Both the position numbers and the translations under genes were made by a program. Shown here one piece after another: positions 22,401 through 35,444 of a stretch of DNA of 64,000 nt. Under the pieces are notes generated by a model. That model was not told the DNA's origin and made no database searches. It saw only the letters and a list, made by a program, of their open reading frames with translations. Source of the DNA: Megaleporinus macrocephalus (Eukaryota > Chordata > Actinopteri > Characiformes > Anostomidae); NCBI GenBank assembly GCA_021613375.1, contig CM038721.1, positions 2,368,486 to 2,432,485 of the forward strand, read 5' to 3'. How positions within the stretch are numbered: position 1 is the first letter of the stretch; the number at the start of each line of letters is the position of its first letter.

Positions 22401-22790
22401 GTGTTTAATTAGAGTCAGTAGGTCCAGTTAGAGGAGATCTCCTCAGGCCGGTCCGGACCCTCATCATCTCTAACGTGTGTTCTGATTCAGTGGTGTATCT
22501 GTTTACTGAAGTAGTCTAGTATCAGCATCTCATACCATCAGATACTGAAACACCAACACACCACACATACCGTTCAGTATATTTCAGTATATTTACTGTT
22601 TAAATACTGAACTGAATTAATTATTTATAAACCAATAATAAATATTTTTTACTCACTTTAATAAAAACAAGAGCTACATTAAACAAACAGAACACTTCTG
22701 AAAAAAAGAGAATCTTAAAGTGTTTATTTTTAGAGGCAGTAAATAAAACTCTTCTCGTTAACTCAGTTTCACATCTGGACCTTTATAAAC
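22401..22790. other. Intron, probable old repeat at left
   Basis: AACCAGGGGTGTTTAATTAG with AGGCCGGTCCGGACC resembles the end of a common hAT-derived repeat. The remainder is AT-rich. Confidence 0.4.
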
Positions 22791-23430
22791 ATATATGCCT
22801 CTTCATTCCTGCCTCAACAGTGACTCTCCACCTCCACCTCTCTTTATTACAGCACCTTATTCTTTCTCTGACTCGCTTTACTCTCTGACTCTCCCTTCCT
22901 GCCTCAACAGTGACTCTCCGCCTCCACCTCTCTTTATTACAGCACCTTATTCTTTCTCTGACTCGCTTTACTCTCTGACTCTCCATTCCTGCCTCAACAG
23001 TGACTCTCCGCCTCCACTTCTCTTTATTACAGCACCTTATTCTTTCTCTGACTCACTTTACTCTCTGACTCTCCATTCCTGCCTCAACAGTGACTCTCCG
23101 CCTCCACCTCTCTTTATTACAGCACCTTATTCTTTCTCTGACTAACTTTACTCTCTGACTCTCCATTCCTGCCTCAACAGTGACTCTCCGCCTCCACTTC
23201 TCTTTATTACAGCACCTTATTCTTTCTCTGACTCGCTTTATTCTCTGACTCTCCATTCCTGCCTCGGCAGTCGCTCTCCGCCTCCACTCCTCTTTATTAC
23301 AGCACCTTATTCTTTCTCTGACTCGCTTTACTCTCGACTCTCTATTCCTGCCTCAACAGTGACTCTCCGCCTCCACTTCTCTTTATTACAGCACCTTATT
23401 CTTTCTCTGACTCGCTTTACTCTCCAACTC
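22791..23430. repeat. 90-bp tandem repeat, about 7 copies
   Basis: CCTGCCTCAACAGTGACTCT recurs every 90 bp. Each unit has CTCTTTATTACAGCACC. On the NTRK3 sense strand that is TGTAATAAAGAG, an AATAAA hexamer per unit. The 30-codon period gives artificial open frames on both strands. Confidence 0.98.
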
Positions 23431-23559
23431 GCTTTATTCTTCACCTGGTGCTTCTCGCTTCGTACGTCGCCTGTGTGCGCGCCACAAATCGGATTGGCTA
23501 CGGAGCCTTTGGTGATCTTCCAGCGCATGTGATTGGCTAAAGACTAGAAAAGCTCCGCC

Positions 23560-24115
23560 TCTTAAAATAAACGCTGTCAGAATTAAATCCTGCTCAGTAG
23601 TTTATCAGTTTGGGTCCACATTGGACAACATCTGGGTCCGCCTACTAGTGACTCTGGTATAAACCAATCACACACATACTGTACGGGAGTCAGGAGTGCA
23701 CCATATAGACACCCCAAGCTCTTCATCAGGTCCTCCTCCTTCTATCTACACTTACTCTATCAGCTCCACTGACCATACAGGAGCTCCACTTACAGACTGT
23801 AGTTCATCTGATTCTCTGTATACTTTATTACACTGTTCTTTAATGATCAGGACCCCCACAGGACCACCACAGAGCAGATACTATTAGGGAGGTGGGTCAT
23901 TCTCATGTGGTACTGGTGGTGTGTTAGTTAGTGTGTGTTGTGCTGGTGTGCGTGGATCAGACACAGCAGTGCTGCTGCTGCTGGAGTGTTTAAACACCTC
24001 AGTGTCTCTGCTGGACTGAGAATCGTCCACCAGCCAAAACTATCCAGACAGCAGTGTCCTGTGGGCGGCGTCCTGTGGGCGGCGCCCTGTGGGCGGCCCC
24101 TGAGATGAGCTGAGC
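23560..24115 (+). mobile_element. Interspersed repeat followed by palindromic element D, copy 2
   Basis: CACTGACCATACAGGAGCTC, TACTTTATTACACTGTTCTT and CCAAAACTATCCAGACAGCA follow the order of the element at 36700-36950. The right arm is missing. It is preceded by the same 100-bp repeat as at 19240. Confidence 0.8.
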
Positions 24116-24530
24116 TGTGTGTTACGGTCACAGTCAGCGTACGTGTGGCACGGTAACGGTGACGGGGAGAAGTCTGGGAGCGGGAGATAAACATGTGTGA
24201 AATTTTTATAAATTGTATGAAAGTTTAATAAACAATAGCAGGCTGCTTCAGGGCACATAACCCGTCTACAACTCCTGCTGGTGTTTCTGCAAGTCGCCCA
24301 AAGCAACACGCATAATTACACGACCAAAGCTGCCGACAACCGGCGAGGGACGTGATTCACTCTGAACGACAGCGGAGACGGCGCGCCGCTACTGCAGACC
24401 TTCAACAAAGACTCCTACAGCTTCACTCTCGTTCTGGTGATGGTAGTGGTAGTAGTACTGGAATGAAAGGAATGCTTCAGCCAAGGGCATAGGAGCAGGT
24501 TTGACATAGGGGGGGGGGACACATTTGCTA
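24116..24530. other. Intron, nothing recognised
   Basis: Mixed composition. Poly-G run of ten near 24510. Confidence 0.5.
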
Positions 24531-24540
24531 ATATGAATCA

Positions 24541-24826
<286 letters not shown>

Positions 24827-24891
<65 letters not shown>

Positions 24892-24897
24892 CATACA
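24827..24897. repeat. (TA)n microsatellite
   Basis: About 35 TA units beside the hairpin. Confidence 0.97.
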
Positions 24898-24899
24898 CA

Positions 24900-25600
24900 C
24901 ATATATAAGGATCAATTGGCCATGTATCGGTATCGGACAATTTTTGAGCAAAATATCTGATCGGCGATCGGCTGATCTCGAGAGCTAATAAATGGCGTTA
25001 AACAAATTAGCCTAATTTCTGTTTTTCCAGCTAGCGTTTCATCCAGGAAAGGACAGTTTAAGTGTTCACCGCTTGTGTGGAAAGAAAACATCGTCCGTCT
25101 GGCAGTTTGTTACCGTATGAGACTCAGACTCATCCAGGACAGTTTATAACATCAGTAAAATTAGTAACATCAGCGTCTCTCACGGAAACCAAGACAAAGA
25201 CATTTAACACACTAACCTGATACACACTTCAGAGACACCACACAGCTGAACACAGTGAGTATCAGTAACAGCAGAGCTAGAACACACAGCTAACACAAAC
25301 TAATAACCCAGAAACCCTACAGACCAGATCTGACCGGTACCAACAGAACAGCAGCAGAAACAGCCAGAGAGATAAAGAACCACAGCCAGAGTGATTGAGT
25401 TTATAGTTCTAGATAAGCAGCTCTTCTCGGCTGTAGAAGACGTTCATTCTGCTGCTTAATATTCCACCTGGATCCACGCTCTGCTGTTCCTAGTAGAGAT
25501 ACTTTTCAGATGTGGCTCTTCTGGAGCTTATCAAGCGGTTTACTCCCACATAGACCAACTTCTAATTTAGTTTTAAATATTATACTGTTTCATATGAGCT
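24900..25600 (-). mobile_element. hAT-like element family E, copy 1
   Basis: GATCGGCGATCGGCTGATCT at the left and an inner part (CAGACCAGATCTGACCGGTA) match 34335-35245 in the opposite orientation. No transposase frame. The hAT label rests on the GCCGATCGGC-type ends and is tentative. Confidence 0.65.
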
Positions 25601-25654
25601 CGTTAAAAATGATAATAATCCAGTTTAGACCAGTTTCATGACTTGGTGCTGATC

Positions 25655-25752
25655 AGTCCCTCTCTAATATATGTATATCTATATATATCGATATCGACTG
25701 ATAAGAAAAAAATGATCATGATAAGATTCTTTCCCCATATCGCCCAGCCCTA
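25655..25752. mobile_element. Right end of a TAGGGCTGGGCGATA-type hAT element
   Basis: CCATATCGCCCAGCCCTA at 25735-25752 is the same terminus as at 21420. Its matching left end was not found nearby. Confidence 0.7.
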
Positions 25753-25779
25753 ATATATATACACACCAAGAGTAATAGA

Positions 25780-26370
25780 CACTATACAGCAGGATAATAC
25801 TTTGCTGCAGCTCAGCTCGGAGGAGGGACAGAACTGCAGGATCTCTTTAATGTGTGAATGTCTGTCGTCCAGAAACGGTCACAAATTTTGACTATAAGCA
25901 GTAAAACGCCCCAAAACACTGTAAACATATGGGGGACTTATGTACTTACAAGCGGCTTTAACAGCCAGATTAGGAGACGCTAACCAGCTTAAAGTTAAAA
26001 ACTCTGGCTTGCCAGCGAGTGATGAGGTGTCAGGGGAAATTCCCAGAGTTTTCGGTACAGTTTGAGCGTCCCAGAGCTTCAGAGGAGTAAATAAACACAA
26101 TACTTCCCTCAGGCTGCCTTCCAAAGAGCCTCAGCTAGAACAACACATCTCCTTCCTCGAAACATCTAAAGCACTTCGGACTCAACTCGCTTTTGGAAGT
26201 CACTCGTTTATGAAAGCATGTTTTGCTGTTTGAAAAGTTTCCAGCAGCTGATTATTAGTATGTAAGTCACGTTTGTGGGCGTGGCTTAAAGATAACAATC
26301 TTAAACGTGTAAGAAACAGCTTCTAAAGTAAGAGGTGAAGGTCCGTATCCTTAAAATAATATTAAACAAA
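25780..26370. other. Intron, nothing recognised
   Basis: No known repeat or exon seen. An 81-codon minus-strand frame at 25879-26124 has no recognisable domain. Confidence 0.5.
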
Positions 26371-26409
26371 TATGACTTTCAGTGACATCCATAAATCCAT
26401 CATCTTACG

Positions 26410-26715
26410 ATGTAACCTGCTAGTCAGGGTCATGAGGGGGCTGGAGCCAATCCCAGCGTCATCAGGTGAAGGAGGTGTACACCATGGACAGGTCACCAGT
26501 CCAGACCATCACATGGCCAACACTCACACACACACTCACACCTACGGTCAGTTTAAAGTGAGGATCCTAACATGCATGTGTTTGGACTGTGGGAGGAAAC
26601 CGGAGAACCTGGAGGAACCCACTCAAACACAGAGAGAACATACACACTCCACACAGAACCACCCGGACCGGGAATCCAACCCAGTTCATCTTACTGTGAG
26701 GACAGAGTGCTGACC
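26410..26715 (+). mobile_element. Non-LTR retroelement 3' tail
   Basis: GGGTCATGAGGGGGCTGGAG, TTTGGACTGTGGGAGGAAAC and GTGCTGACCACTACACCACC mark a very common teleost retroelement tail. Its last 20 bases lead directly into the array at 26700. Confidence 0.8.
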
Positions 26716-28010
26716 ACTACACCACCATACTGACCACTACACCACCATACTAACCACTACACCACCGTACTGACCACTACACCACCATACTCACCACTAC
26801 ACCACCATACTCACCACTACACCACCATACTGACCACTACACCACCGTACTAACCACTACACCACCATACTAACCACTACACCACCATACTAACCACTAC
26901 ACCACCATACTAACCACTACACCACCTTACTAACCACTACACCACCTTACTAACCACTACACCACCATACTAACCACTACACCACCGTACTAACCACTAC
27001 ACCACCGTACTAACCACTACACCACCATACTAACCACTACACCACCATACTAACCACTACACCACCATACTAACCACTACACCACCTTACTAACCACTAC
27101 ACCACCATACTAACCACTACACCACCGTACTAACCACTACACCACCGTACTGACCACTACACCACCGTACTAACCACTACACCACCGCACTAACCACTAC
27201 ACCACCGTACTAACCACTACACCACCATACTGACCACTACACCACCATACTAACCACTACACCATCATACTAACCAATACACCACCGTACTAACCACTAC
27301 ACCATCATACTAACCACTACACCACCATACTGACCACTACACCACCGTACTGACCACTACACCACCATACTAACCACTACACCACCATACTAACCACTAC
27401 ACCACCGTACTGACCACTACACCACCGTACTAACCACTACACCACCATACTAACCACTACACCACCATACTGACCACTACATCACCATACTGACCACTAC
27501 ACCACCATACTAACCACTACACCACCATACTAAACACTACACCACCATACTAAACACTACACTACTGTACTAAACACTACACCACCATACTAAACACTAC
27601 ACCACCATACTGACCACTACACCACCATACTAACCACTACACTACTGTACTAAACACTACACCACCATACTAAACACTACACCACCATACTAACCACTAC
27701 ACCACCGTACTAACCACTACACCACCATACTAACCACTACACCACCATACTAACCACTACACCACCTTACTAACCACTACACCACCATACTAACCACTAC
27801 ACCACCATACTAACCACTACACCACCGTACTAACCACTACACCACCGTACTAACCACTACACCACCGTACTAACCACTACACCACCATACTAACCACTAC
27901 ACCACCGTACTAACCACTACACCACCATACTAACCACTACACCACCATACTGACCACTACACCACCATACTAACCACTACACCACCATACTAACCACTAC
28001 AGCACACCGT
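26700..28010 (+). repeat. 20-bp minisatellite, about 65 copies
   Basis: TAACCACTACACCACCATAC with A/G/T variants at the ACCACC-x-TAC position and TGACC/TAACC/TAAAC variants. It starts as the last unit of the retroelement tail to its left. Confidence 0.98.
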
Positions 28011-28880
28011 GCTGACCTTCAGTTACCTAGTCTCCAGCTTCTTGTTCCATTAGTTTCTCAGTTCACTTTAAGTGGTGCAGCCTCAGAAGCCTCAGTGTTG
28101 TTATTGTTGGTAAAATTAAAGAATTCCTTTATCCTGTACAAACTGGCAAGTCAAGTTATACACTTATTACAACAGCGGACCCCCTCTGCTCAATCTCACC
28201 CCCCCTCAGCGAAGGCCTATGACGCCCCAAATCAAGGACTGCTACCAGAGGTGTCTGGAGATTCCCATCGTCAGTGAGTTCCTGCTTTTATTTGGGAAAA
28301 CGGCGCTTGTTAAAAGCCACGGATACCACACGGTGTCTGCCACTAAGCTGCAGTCACGGAGAAGGACATGAAAACAAACCACAAACACCAGGAATACAAA
28401 CTTGTGCACACTCGTGCGAGTGAGCGAAAGGTCAGCCCCGGTGCAGATGGTGCTCCAGAGCCGCCGCAATTCGCTCCTGCAGCTAGATTTGTTTTCCACC
28501 TCGTCCTGAGCTCCGGCTTTCAACACGCAGACGCAGGAAAACAGCCAGACTATAATGCAAATGAGAGCCAATCGTAAAAAAAGCCTCTCTCTGCCATCTG
28601 CGGGGGGAGCGTCACCTGGGGCTGTTCGTATTTTGGCATCAGTGCTCAGTCATTTTCGTTATTTGTGTGGATATTAGCATGTCTCAAATAACAAAACAGT
28701 CCCGATGCATTCCACACACGCCTCTGGATATAAATACGCTCCCCAAATATGCCTACTTACCGAGTAAACAGCCGGAGAAACACACCTTAAACACTGTCAC
28801 TTCATATTCGTGCTGTTTTCCATGACAACGCTGGGGCGGCCATCTTTGTTTACTTTGTGTTAGAACTTCTGGTGCGTCCA
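28011..28880. other. Non-repetitive block, candidate conserved non-coding element
   Basis: 28360-28870 is mixed-composition single-copy sequence (CTATAATGCAAATGAGAGCC, GATATTAGCATGTCTC). A minus-strand frame (28242-28571) begins with a hydrophobic stretch but matches nothing I know. Confidence 0.4.
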
Positions 28881-29477
28881 CGGATACATTGATACTAATA
28901 TATATATACTATATAAAATAACTAGCATAACGTTCAGTTAGAGGGAGTCAGTAATTAGAAGAAGAGGAAAACTTAGCTTGAACTACAGAGTTACAAACAC
29001 AGCACATAAAGATCAGAGTGTTGGGGGGCCGCCTTCCAAAGAAGACCACCTGCGTCTCTGACTGAAGCTCTAAATTTAAAACCTCCACCCAAACCTCTGT
29101 ATGTCTGCTCTTACCATTCTGTGGAGGAGAACCAGCACCAGAGCTTCCTTATCCAGAGAACTGTCTCGCTTATGAAGCTCCGAGGAAGCAGACGTGTCGG
29201 TGCTGGTGAGTCTATCAGTTCAGTAACTGTTTTCTGATCAGTGTCCACCGCGCTAGGCTGTCTGGACTGTAACTAACACCCACGCAGAGCGGCTCGGGCA
29301 GCTGCTGGACTTGGGTTTAACCGGCTTTCAGAAATATAAACTCACCGTCTGTGTGTAGGAGGACACGCCCACCTTCCCACTGTGCAGGTACTGATACGCT
29401 TCAGTACTTTTATAGTTTTTCATTACTGAACCGTCTACACCTTCCGAGAGTACAGAGTAATTAAACATGTCTCCATA
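28881..29477. other. Intron, nothing recognised
   Basis: No repeat copy or exon recognised. Confidence 0.5.
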
Positions 29478-29882
29478 AGTAACCTCAGACCACCTTCTCA
29501 TATCACCCACCCACTGTGTTATTAACCTCAGACCACCTTCTCATATCACCCACCCACTGTGTTATTAACCTCAGACCACCTTCTCATATCACCCACCCAC
29601 TGTGTGTTATTAACCTCAGACCACCTTCTCATATCACCCACCCACTGTGTTATTAACCTCAGACCACCTTCTCATATCACCCACCCACTGTGTTATTAAC
29701 CTCAGACCACCTTCTCATATCACCCCCCCCCACTGTGTTATTAAGCTCAGACCACCTTCTCATATCACCCACCCACTGTGTGTTATTAACCTCAGACCAC
29801 CTTCTCATATCACCCACCCACTGTGTGTTATTAACCTCAGACCACCTTCTCATATCACCCACCCACTGTGTTATTAATCTCG
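29478..29882. repeat. 43-bp minisatellite, about 9 copies
   Basis: CCTCAGACCACCTTCTCATA then TCACCCACCCACTGTGTTAT. Some units have two or three extra bases (GTGTGTTAT or poly-C). Confidence 0.98.
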
Positions 29883-30480
29883 GAGGAGACAGTGTTGTCC
29901 CATTAGAACTTCTTACTGTCTCTCTGGTCTCCTCCCATTTAACTGTAATCATTTTGCTTAGCTGAGCGGAAGTTCTAACACAAAGGTGGAACAAGATGTG
30001 GTCAAATACGGTGAATAACAGCTGTACAGCAGGGCTGCCCCTGCGAGGCCCACAGGCCAAAGCCGGACAGTCGCCCTTCACCTGGCGAGAGGACACACCT
30101 ATTTTATTTACAGCTTCCAGGTACGGGGTGACTAGTGCGCTCACTCTGTGCTGGTTCAGTTCACATCTAGTGTGATCACTAATCACTCTGAGCTCAGAAC
30201 TAGAACCCGTAACTGCTGCGTCTGTCCCGGTAAACAAACCCGGCAGCAGAACGTCACACTGGTCCACTGTGTGAGAAGGTCCTGCTGCACCGTTTAAGGT
30301 GGAACGGGAGAATTCCAACACGAAGCTGAGGTTTTTTCTCTGCTTTGGAATCATCCGCAGCTCCAGATGAATCATGGGATAGCACATTGTGCTGTGGTCG
30401 CATACTTAACAACGGCTCCCAATCCAGGAGGTCCAGATCCAGGTAACGTTCACGTACTACTCAATGGCTACTGAGTATTC
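29883..30480. other. Region with a 236-codon minus-strand frame, not supported as a gene
   Basis: The frame (29677-30387) draws its C-terminal third from the 43-bp array. The rest has no domain I recognise and no splice context. It is probably chance in a repeat-derived stretch. Confidence 0.3.
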
Positions 30481-31279
30481 GGACACACTAGCTGCGCTCG
30501 CCTACTGCCTTCACTACTGAGTGGCAGGCAAGTTGGCGATTTGGGACGCGCCCCAAGAACCGAAACAAATACATTCCTTCCCGCTTGCTGTGTCGTCTGC
30601 AGCGAAACTCACAATTTACACCACACGTGCTGTTCTCAGCCAAAAGCCCAGCATGACCTTCCTCACACCGCTGGGTCTGAACTCTGTCCACAGATCTGCT
30701 GAACAGGGGGATCACAGTTACGCTCCCACCAGCAACCCGCGTGGCTGTTACTGGGAGCGTAGATCTCAACTTTCACAGTGATTCAAAAACAGTTCTTTAC
30801 CAAATGTTGGTGTAATTGTGAACCCGGTACAGAGACCGAGCTGAATTGTTGGCTTAGTGTATCATTACACACCTAGATAACACCCAACAAAACCACTTTT
30901 TAAACTACTAATAGTAACAATAATCAATAATCTATGTTCATTTAATCTTTTGGCCCCAATTTCTATGAAGTGTCTGTTATAACTGTGTAGTTACACATGA
31001 ACAACATATACAACAACAATAAAAGTAGTGATGTAGCCCCTGTTACAGATGATTACAGTAATACAGTGTATGTAGAATGTCTTTGCCTTGTGTAATTACA
31101 TTAGACAGTATCTAGAGAGCTATAACTGCATATTCTTTATTATGTAAATATACATTGGTAATAACATTGTAACTACATTTGTAATTAGCAGTATTCTTCG
31201 GAAGTCTTATAATAATAATCTTATAATCTCCCAGCTTTTAATGAGATGTGTAATAACATACATTAAGACAGAATTTACA
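30481..31279. other. Intron, GC-rich then AT-rich, nothing recognised
   Basis: GGCGATTTGGGACGCGCCCC near 30535 looks like an interspersed repeat, but no second copy is in the window. 30790-31260 is AT-rich. Confidence 0.4.
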
Positions 31280-31287
31280 CTGAAAAT

Positions 31288-31599
31288 TAGGGCTGGGCGT
31301 AAAAACGATGCTGATAATTATCGTGAAATAATGTTTCCTCGATAGAACTATAACACATAGTCGATAGAAAGTCGATAGAATTAATTTCCGTTCATGTTTT
31401 GAGAGACAACATGAATAGCCAATGATAATGAGAATAACGCCGCCCCAAACCAAACAAGTGGCTGAACTAGAGTTCCAGCCACTTAATGTTCGGTTGAAGT
31501 ACGTAGCGTAGCTAGTAATCTGATTACTGCAGGCATCGATATCGGCTGATAAAAAAAAAAATATCGTGATAAGTTTTTTTCCCATATCGCCCAGCCCAA
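31288..31599. mobile_element. hAT-type MITE with perfect 8-bp target duplication
   Basis: Starts TAGGGCTGGGCG, ends CGCCCAGCCCAA, flanked by CTGAAAAT at 31280-31287 and again at 31600-31607. 312 bp, non-coding. Internal sequence (TTATCGTGAAATAATG) matches the left part of the composite at 19609. Confidence 0.9.
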
Positions 31600-31610
31600 C
31601 TGAAAATTCC

Positions 31611-32440
31611 AGCTTTCCTAACATTTAGTTAACATTTACTTTAACATTTAGTTAACATTTACTTTAACATTTCATTAACATTTACCTTAACATTTAGTTA
31701 ACATTTACTTTAACATTTAGTTAACATTTACTTTAACATTTAGTTAACATTTACTTTAACATTTAGTTAACATTTACTTTAACATTTACTTTAACATTTA
31801 CTTTAACATTTAGTTAACATTTACTTTAACATTTAGTTAACATTTACTTTAACATTTACTTTAACATTTAGTTAACATTTACTTTAATATTTACTTTTAA
31901 CATTTACTTTAACATTTACTTTAATATTTACTTTTAACATTTACTTTAACATTTAGTTAACATTTACTTTAACATTTAGTTAACATTTACTTTAACATTT
32001 ACTTTAACATTTAGTTAACATTTACTTTTAACATTTACTTTAACATTTACTTTAACATTTACTTTAACATTTAGTTAACATTTACTTTAACATTTAGTTA
32101 ACATTTACTTTAATATTTACTTTTAACATTTACTTTAACATTTAGTTAACATTTACTTTAACATTTAGTTAACATTTACTTTAACATTTACTTTAACATT
32201 TAGTTAACATTTACTTTAACATTTACTTTAACATTTACTTTAACATTTAGTTAACATTTACTTTAACATTTACTTTAACATTTAGTTAACATTTACTTTA
32301 ACATTTAGTTAACATTTACTTTAACATTTACTTTAACATTTAGTTAACATTTACTTTAACATTTACTTTAACATTTAGTTAACATTTACTTTAACATTTA
32401 CTTTAACATTTAGTTAACATTTACTTTAACATTTACTTTG
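31611..32440. repeat. Array of mixed AACATTTACTTT and AACATTTAGTT units
   Basis: About 70 units of 11-12 bp in irregular order with blocks that repeat (for example TTTAATATTTACTTTTAACA three times). AACATTTAGTTAACATTT includes the palindrome GTTAAC. Confidence 0.97.
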
Positions 32441-32672
32441 CTACTGCTGTGATATTCTAAGCGGTGTTTCAAACCATTACATAAAATGATGCTACTGACA
32501 CCCCAATGGCAGGAGACGACTTCCTTAAAAAGATTGTTTGATTATATTATATTTCTGTATAGTATATTACTCTAAAAGCAGTAGCTATAATACAGCTTTA
32601 TTACTTTTATTATTCTTATTCTTTATCTGTAACAGTGTCTACCTCAGTAGTACCTCTAGTACCTACCGTGCA

Positions 32673-32675
<3 letters not shown>

Positions 32676-32703
<28 letters not shown>
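32676..32703. repeat. (TA)n
   Basis: 14 TA units. Confidence 0.97.
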
Positions 32704-32708
<5 letters not shown>

Positions 32709-32812
32709 AGTTCATTTCTCAATTAATCGAACATTTTTTTTTTAAATGTTTAGATTACTATAATATGAGTGTGTTAGGAAATAACCAATGGCTTTGTAAC
32801 CAATGGATGATT

Positions 32813-32813
32813 T

Positions 32814-32909
<96 letters not shown>
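32813..32909. repeat. (GT)n then (TA)n
   Basis: A short GT tract passes into about 40 TA units, followed by GGTGGTGGGGGGGG. Confidence 0.98.
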
Positions 32910-32911
<2 letters not shown>

Positions 32912-33112
32912 AATCTAGGCGGTGGTGGGGGGGGTCATCACGCATGTGATCTATAAATGGTTATACTATATATTGTGGACTATATATATTTTGTCAGAGA
33001 GTTGTTTGAGAAGCAGCTACGTGTGTTTAGAGCTACCGTGGTATCTAGAACAGTCTAAGGTTCTACACTGGACGATTAAGAAACGGTTATTAATGAGACT
33101 TTTCAAGAGACT

Positions 33113-33392
33113 CTACTGAAAGAAACATGATACACGTGTTAATAATCTATAAATAATCTATAAGATCAGATAAACAGGTAAACAGGTGCTGTCCTGCTGC
33201 TGTGGTGATGAAGCTCTACAGGATGTTTGATCTTCAAGGTCTCGTGTATAGCAGTTGTACTGTTGTGATCATCTCCACTGTGCAGAGCTGACAGAGCACC
33301 ACACTGTAGTGTTTCTGAGTGAAACACTCCCACAACGTTAGATGAACGTGAGTGATTGACTGTAGCTGCAGCTCGCGCTCCGGATAAATCCA
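33113..33392 (-). pseudogene. hAT BED-finger remnant, second copy
   Basis: Nearly identical to 19915-20200. One minus-strand frame reads TLWECFTQKHYSVVLCQLCT, with the aromatic start and Cys-x2-Cys of a BED finger. Another reads HETLKIKHPVE. A one-base frame shift separates them. It lacks the TAGGGCTGGG ends and so is a fragment. Confidence 0.6.
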
Positions 33393-33559
33393 TGCATAAT
33401 ATATAATATATATATATATATGATGTAGTGGGACCAAGAGATGGTAACCAGGCTACTTTGTTTTAAAGTTAACCCATTAAAGCAGCATTTTTTTTAAATA
33501 TTTGTACATGCAAATTTGATGTGGGTGATAAAAAATAGAAAGTAGCTCATAGATATTCT

Positions 33560-33960
33560 TCTAAAACTGACGTATGTATTTTTACCCCTGACTGTTATCA
33601 TCAGTCAAACGCGGAGGGGTCAGGCCTGCGCCGCTGCCTCAAATAGCTCATTTATATTCACTTATTCCATCATTAAGTGGTCTGCCGGGTTTGTCCCATC
33701 CTCTGAGAGAGCCATTACACGTGCACCTGTCGGCAGAGAGCTGGATGGGTTGCTTTAACCTTCAGTTTTCTCTCTGCTCCACTGCAGACACCCCCCACCC
33801 CCCACCCCCCCCCCTTCCACTCGACAGCCTAGTTGTGGAACACCTCCGGATTTGAAAGCAATATTCCCGGGATCATACTAATGCTAATCCAGCTGATGCC
33901 GGAGTTCAAAATCGGCCTCAAGTGGCTCCACTCAGAGGTTAAAGACGATACAGACTCTTC
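33560..33960. other. Non-repetitive block, candidate conserved non-coding element
   Basis: CTCAAATAGCTCATTTATAT, CCATTACACGTGCACCTGTC and a poly-C tract (33790-33813). Single-copy in the window. Confidence 0.4.
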
Positions 33961-34133
33961 TCCGTGTTCGTATAAACAAAGAGGTCCTGACACCGTAGGT
34001 AATACAGTGTAAGATGGTATTAATCTACCCAGGAGCTATAAAAGCTGTTTGGTTAAAGCTGAAAGCGCTCCGTTCTGGTTTCGGAGGTTAAGATCAGAAT
34101 TAGATTTGAGTTAAAGCTAGAAAATGTTGCTAC

Positions 34134-34330
34134 AACGCTACATTTCGTCGCTGCCCAAAGAAAAACATGTATCTCTGTATTATTTGAACGCAGCAGCAAC
34201 AGTTTACATTGTGTGAGAACTTTATGACGAATGGACCAATAGAAATGCTAATTCTGGTTCCATTGACTTACATTGAAAGTAAAGACTGTCCCGTAAAGTC
34301 ACTATATGCAGACACTTTCTATTCTTTGGA
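34134..34330 (+). mobile_element. Family A element
   Basis: TCGTCGCTGCCCAAAGAAAA at the left terminus and GACCAATAGAAATGCTAATT in the core. The right terminus is lost. Confidence 0.75.
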
Positions 34331-34334
34331 TATA

Positions 34335-35245
34335 TATATCAGCCGATCAGCCGAAAACCGATCAGCGTTTTTGAGGCCGACTCCGATCGCCGATCACCTT
34401 TCAGCACGATCAGCCGATAGCCAATACCGATCGAGGGCGGGGCTATATGCCATGGCAGGGCTACATGTAGTTATTAGCGCAAGCAAGTCATTTTTAACGA
34501 GCTCATATGAAACAGTATAATATTTTTAACTAAATTATCAGTAAATCAAACAAATATCTCCAATACTGCAATCATTACATTTAGACCCTTAATTAAAAAC
34601 TAAAAAAGATAATTAAATAAATACAGTAAAAACTGCAGTCATTAAACTCAGACTCTGTTATTTTAAACTAAAACTGTAATCATTAAATGTAGAATGTTGA
34701 ATTGTAACTGCTGTTCTGTTCATACCGGTCAGATCTGGTCTGTAGGTGTTCTGGGTTATTAGTTTGTGTTAACTGTGTGTTCTAGCTCTGCTGTTACTGA
34801 TACTCACTGTGTTCAGCTGTGTGGTGTCTCTGAAGTGTGTATCAGATTAGTGTGTTAAATGTCTTGGTTCCCACGAGAGACACTGATTTTACTAATTTTA
34901 AAAATGTCCTGGATGAGTCTGAGTCACATACGGTAAACACTGCCAGACAGACGACATGTTTTCTATCAGTACATGCTTTTCTCGTGAGGCCGCTGCTTTA
35001 GTCAGTCTGTGGAAATGAAAGGGTATGTATTTCCACCTATTGGTTCAGATAGGAATTGCAGGGAGCTGGAGAGGGTTTCATGGAGGGCTCCTCGTCCTGG
35101 ATGAAACACTAGCTGGGAATACAGAAATTAGGCTCATTTGTTTAACACCATCGATCGGCTCTCGGGATCAGCGAAATTGGAGAAATATCTGCCGATCACA
35201 TATCTTGATTAAAAATTGGCCGATTCTGAGTTTTCTACATTATTT
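34335..35245 (+). mobile_element. hAT-like element family E, copy 2
   Basis: Left end ATCAGCCGATCAGCCGAAAA. Right part has CGATCGGCTCTCGGGATCAG and AAAATTGGCCGATTCTGAG. The inner 34720-34890 is the reverse complement of 25160-25340. No open transposase frame. Confidence 0.7.
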
Positions 35246-35254
35246 GAACACGCC

Positions 35255-35425
35255 AATGGTTGTTTACATGGTGTGAAAATTGGTGGACCAATAGAAGTGC
35301 TCCAAAATAGCTTGGAAAAAAATTCTGGTTCTATTGACTTACATGAAAAGTAAAGTATGTTTTTGGTCTCTCCAAAAATCATTTTAGAGATACTTATTTT
35401 TCATTGGACAGCGACGATATATAAA
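35255..35425 (+). mobile_element. Family A element, left-truncated
   Basis: GTGGACCAATAGAAGTGCTC to the right terminus TTTTTCATTGGACAGCGACG. Confidence 0.85.
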
Positions 35426-35444
35426 CCAGCTATGGATCATACTA

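Noticed and set aside
22795..23256. Frames with 30-residue repeats on both strands in the 90-bp array
   Set aside because: 90 bp is a multiple of three, so frames stay open by periodicity alone.
28242..28571. 109-codon minus-strand frame starting with a signal-peptide-like hydrophobic stretch
   Set aside because: Single isolated frame inside an intron with no known family, no splice context and no cysteine pattern. It could be chance.
29677..30387. 236-codon minus-strand frame
   Set aside because: Its last third is translated minisatellite and the rest resembles no family. Not supported as coding.
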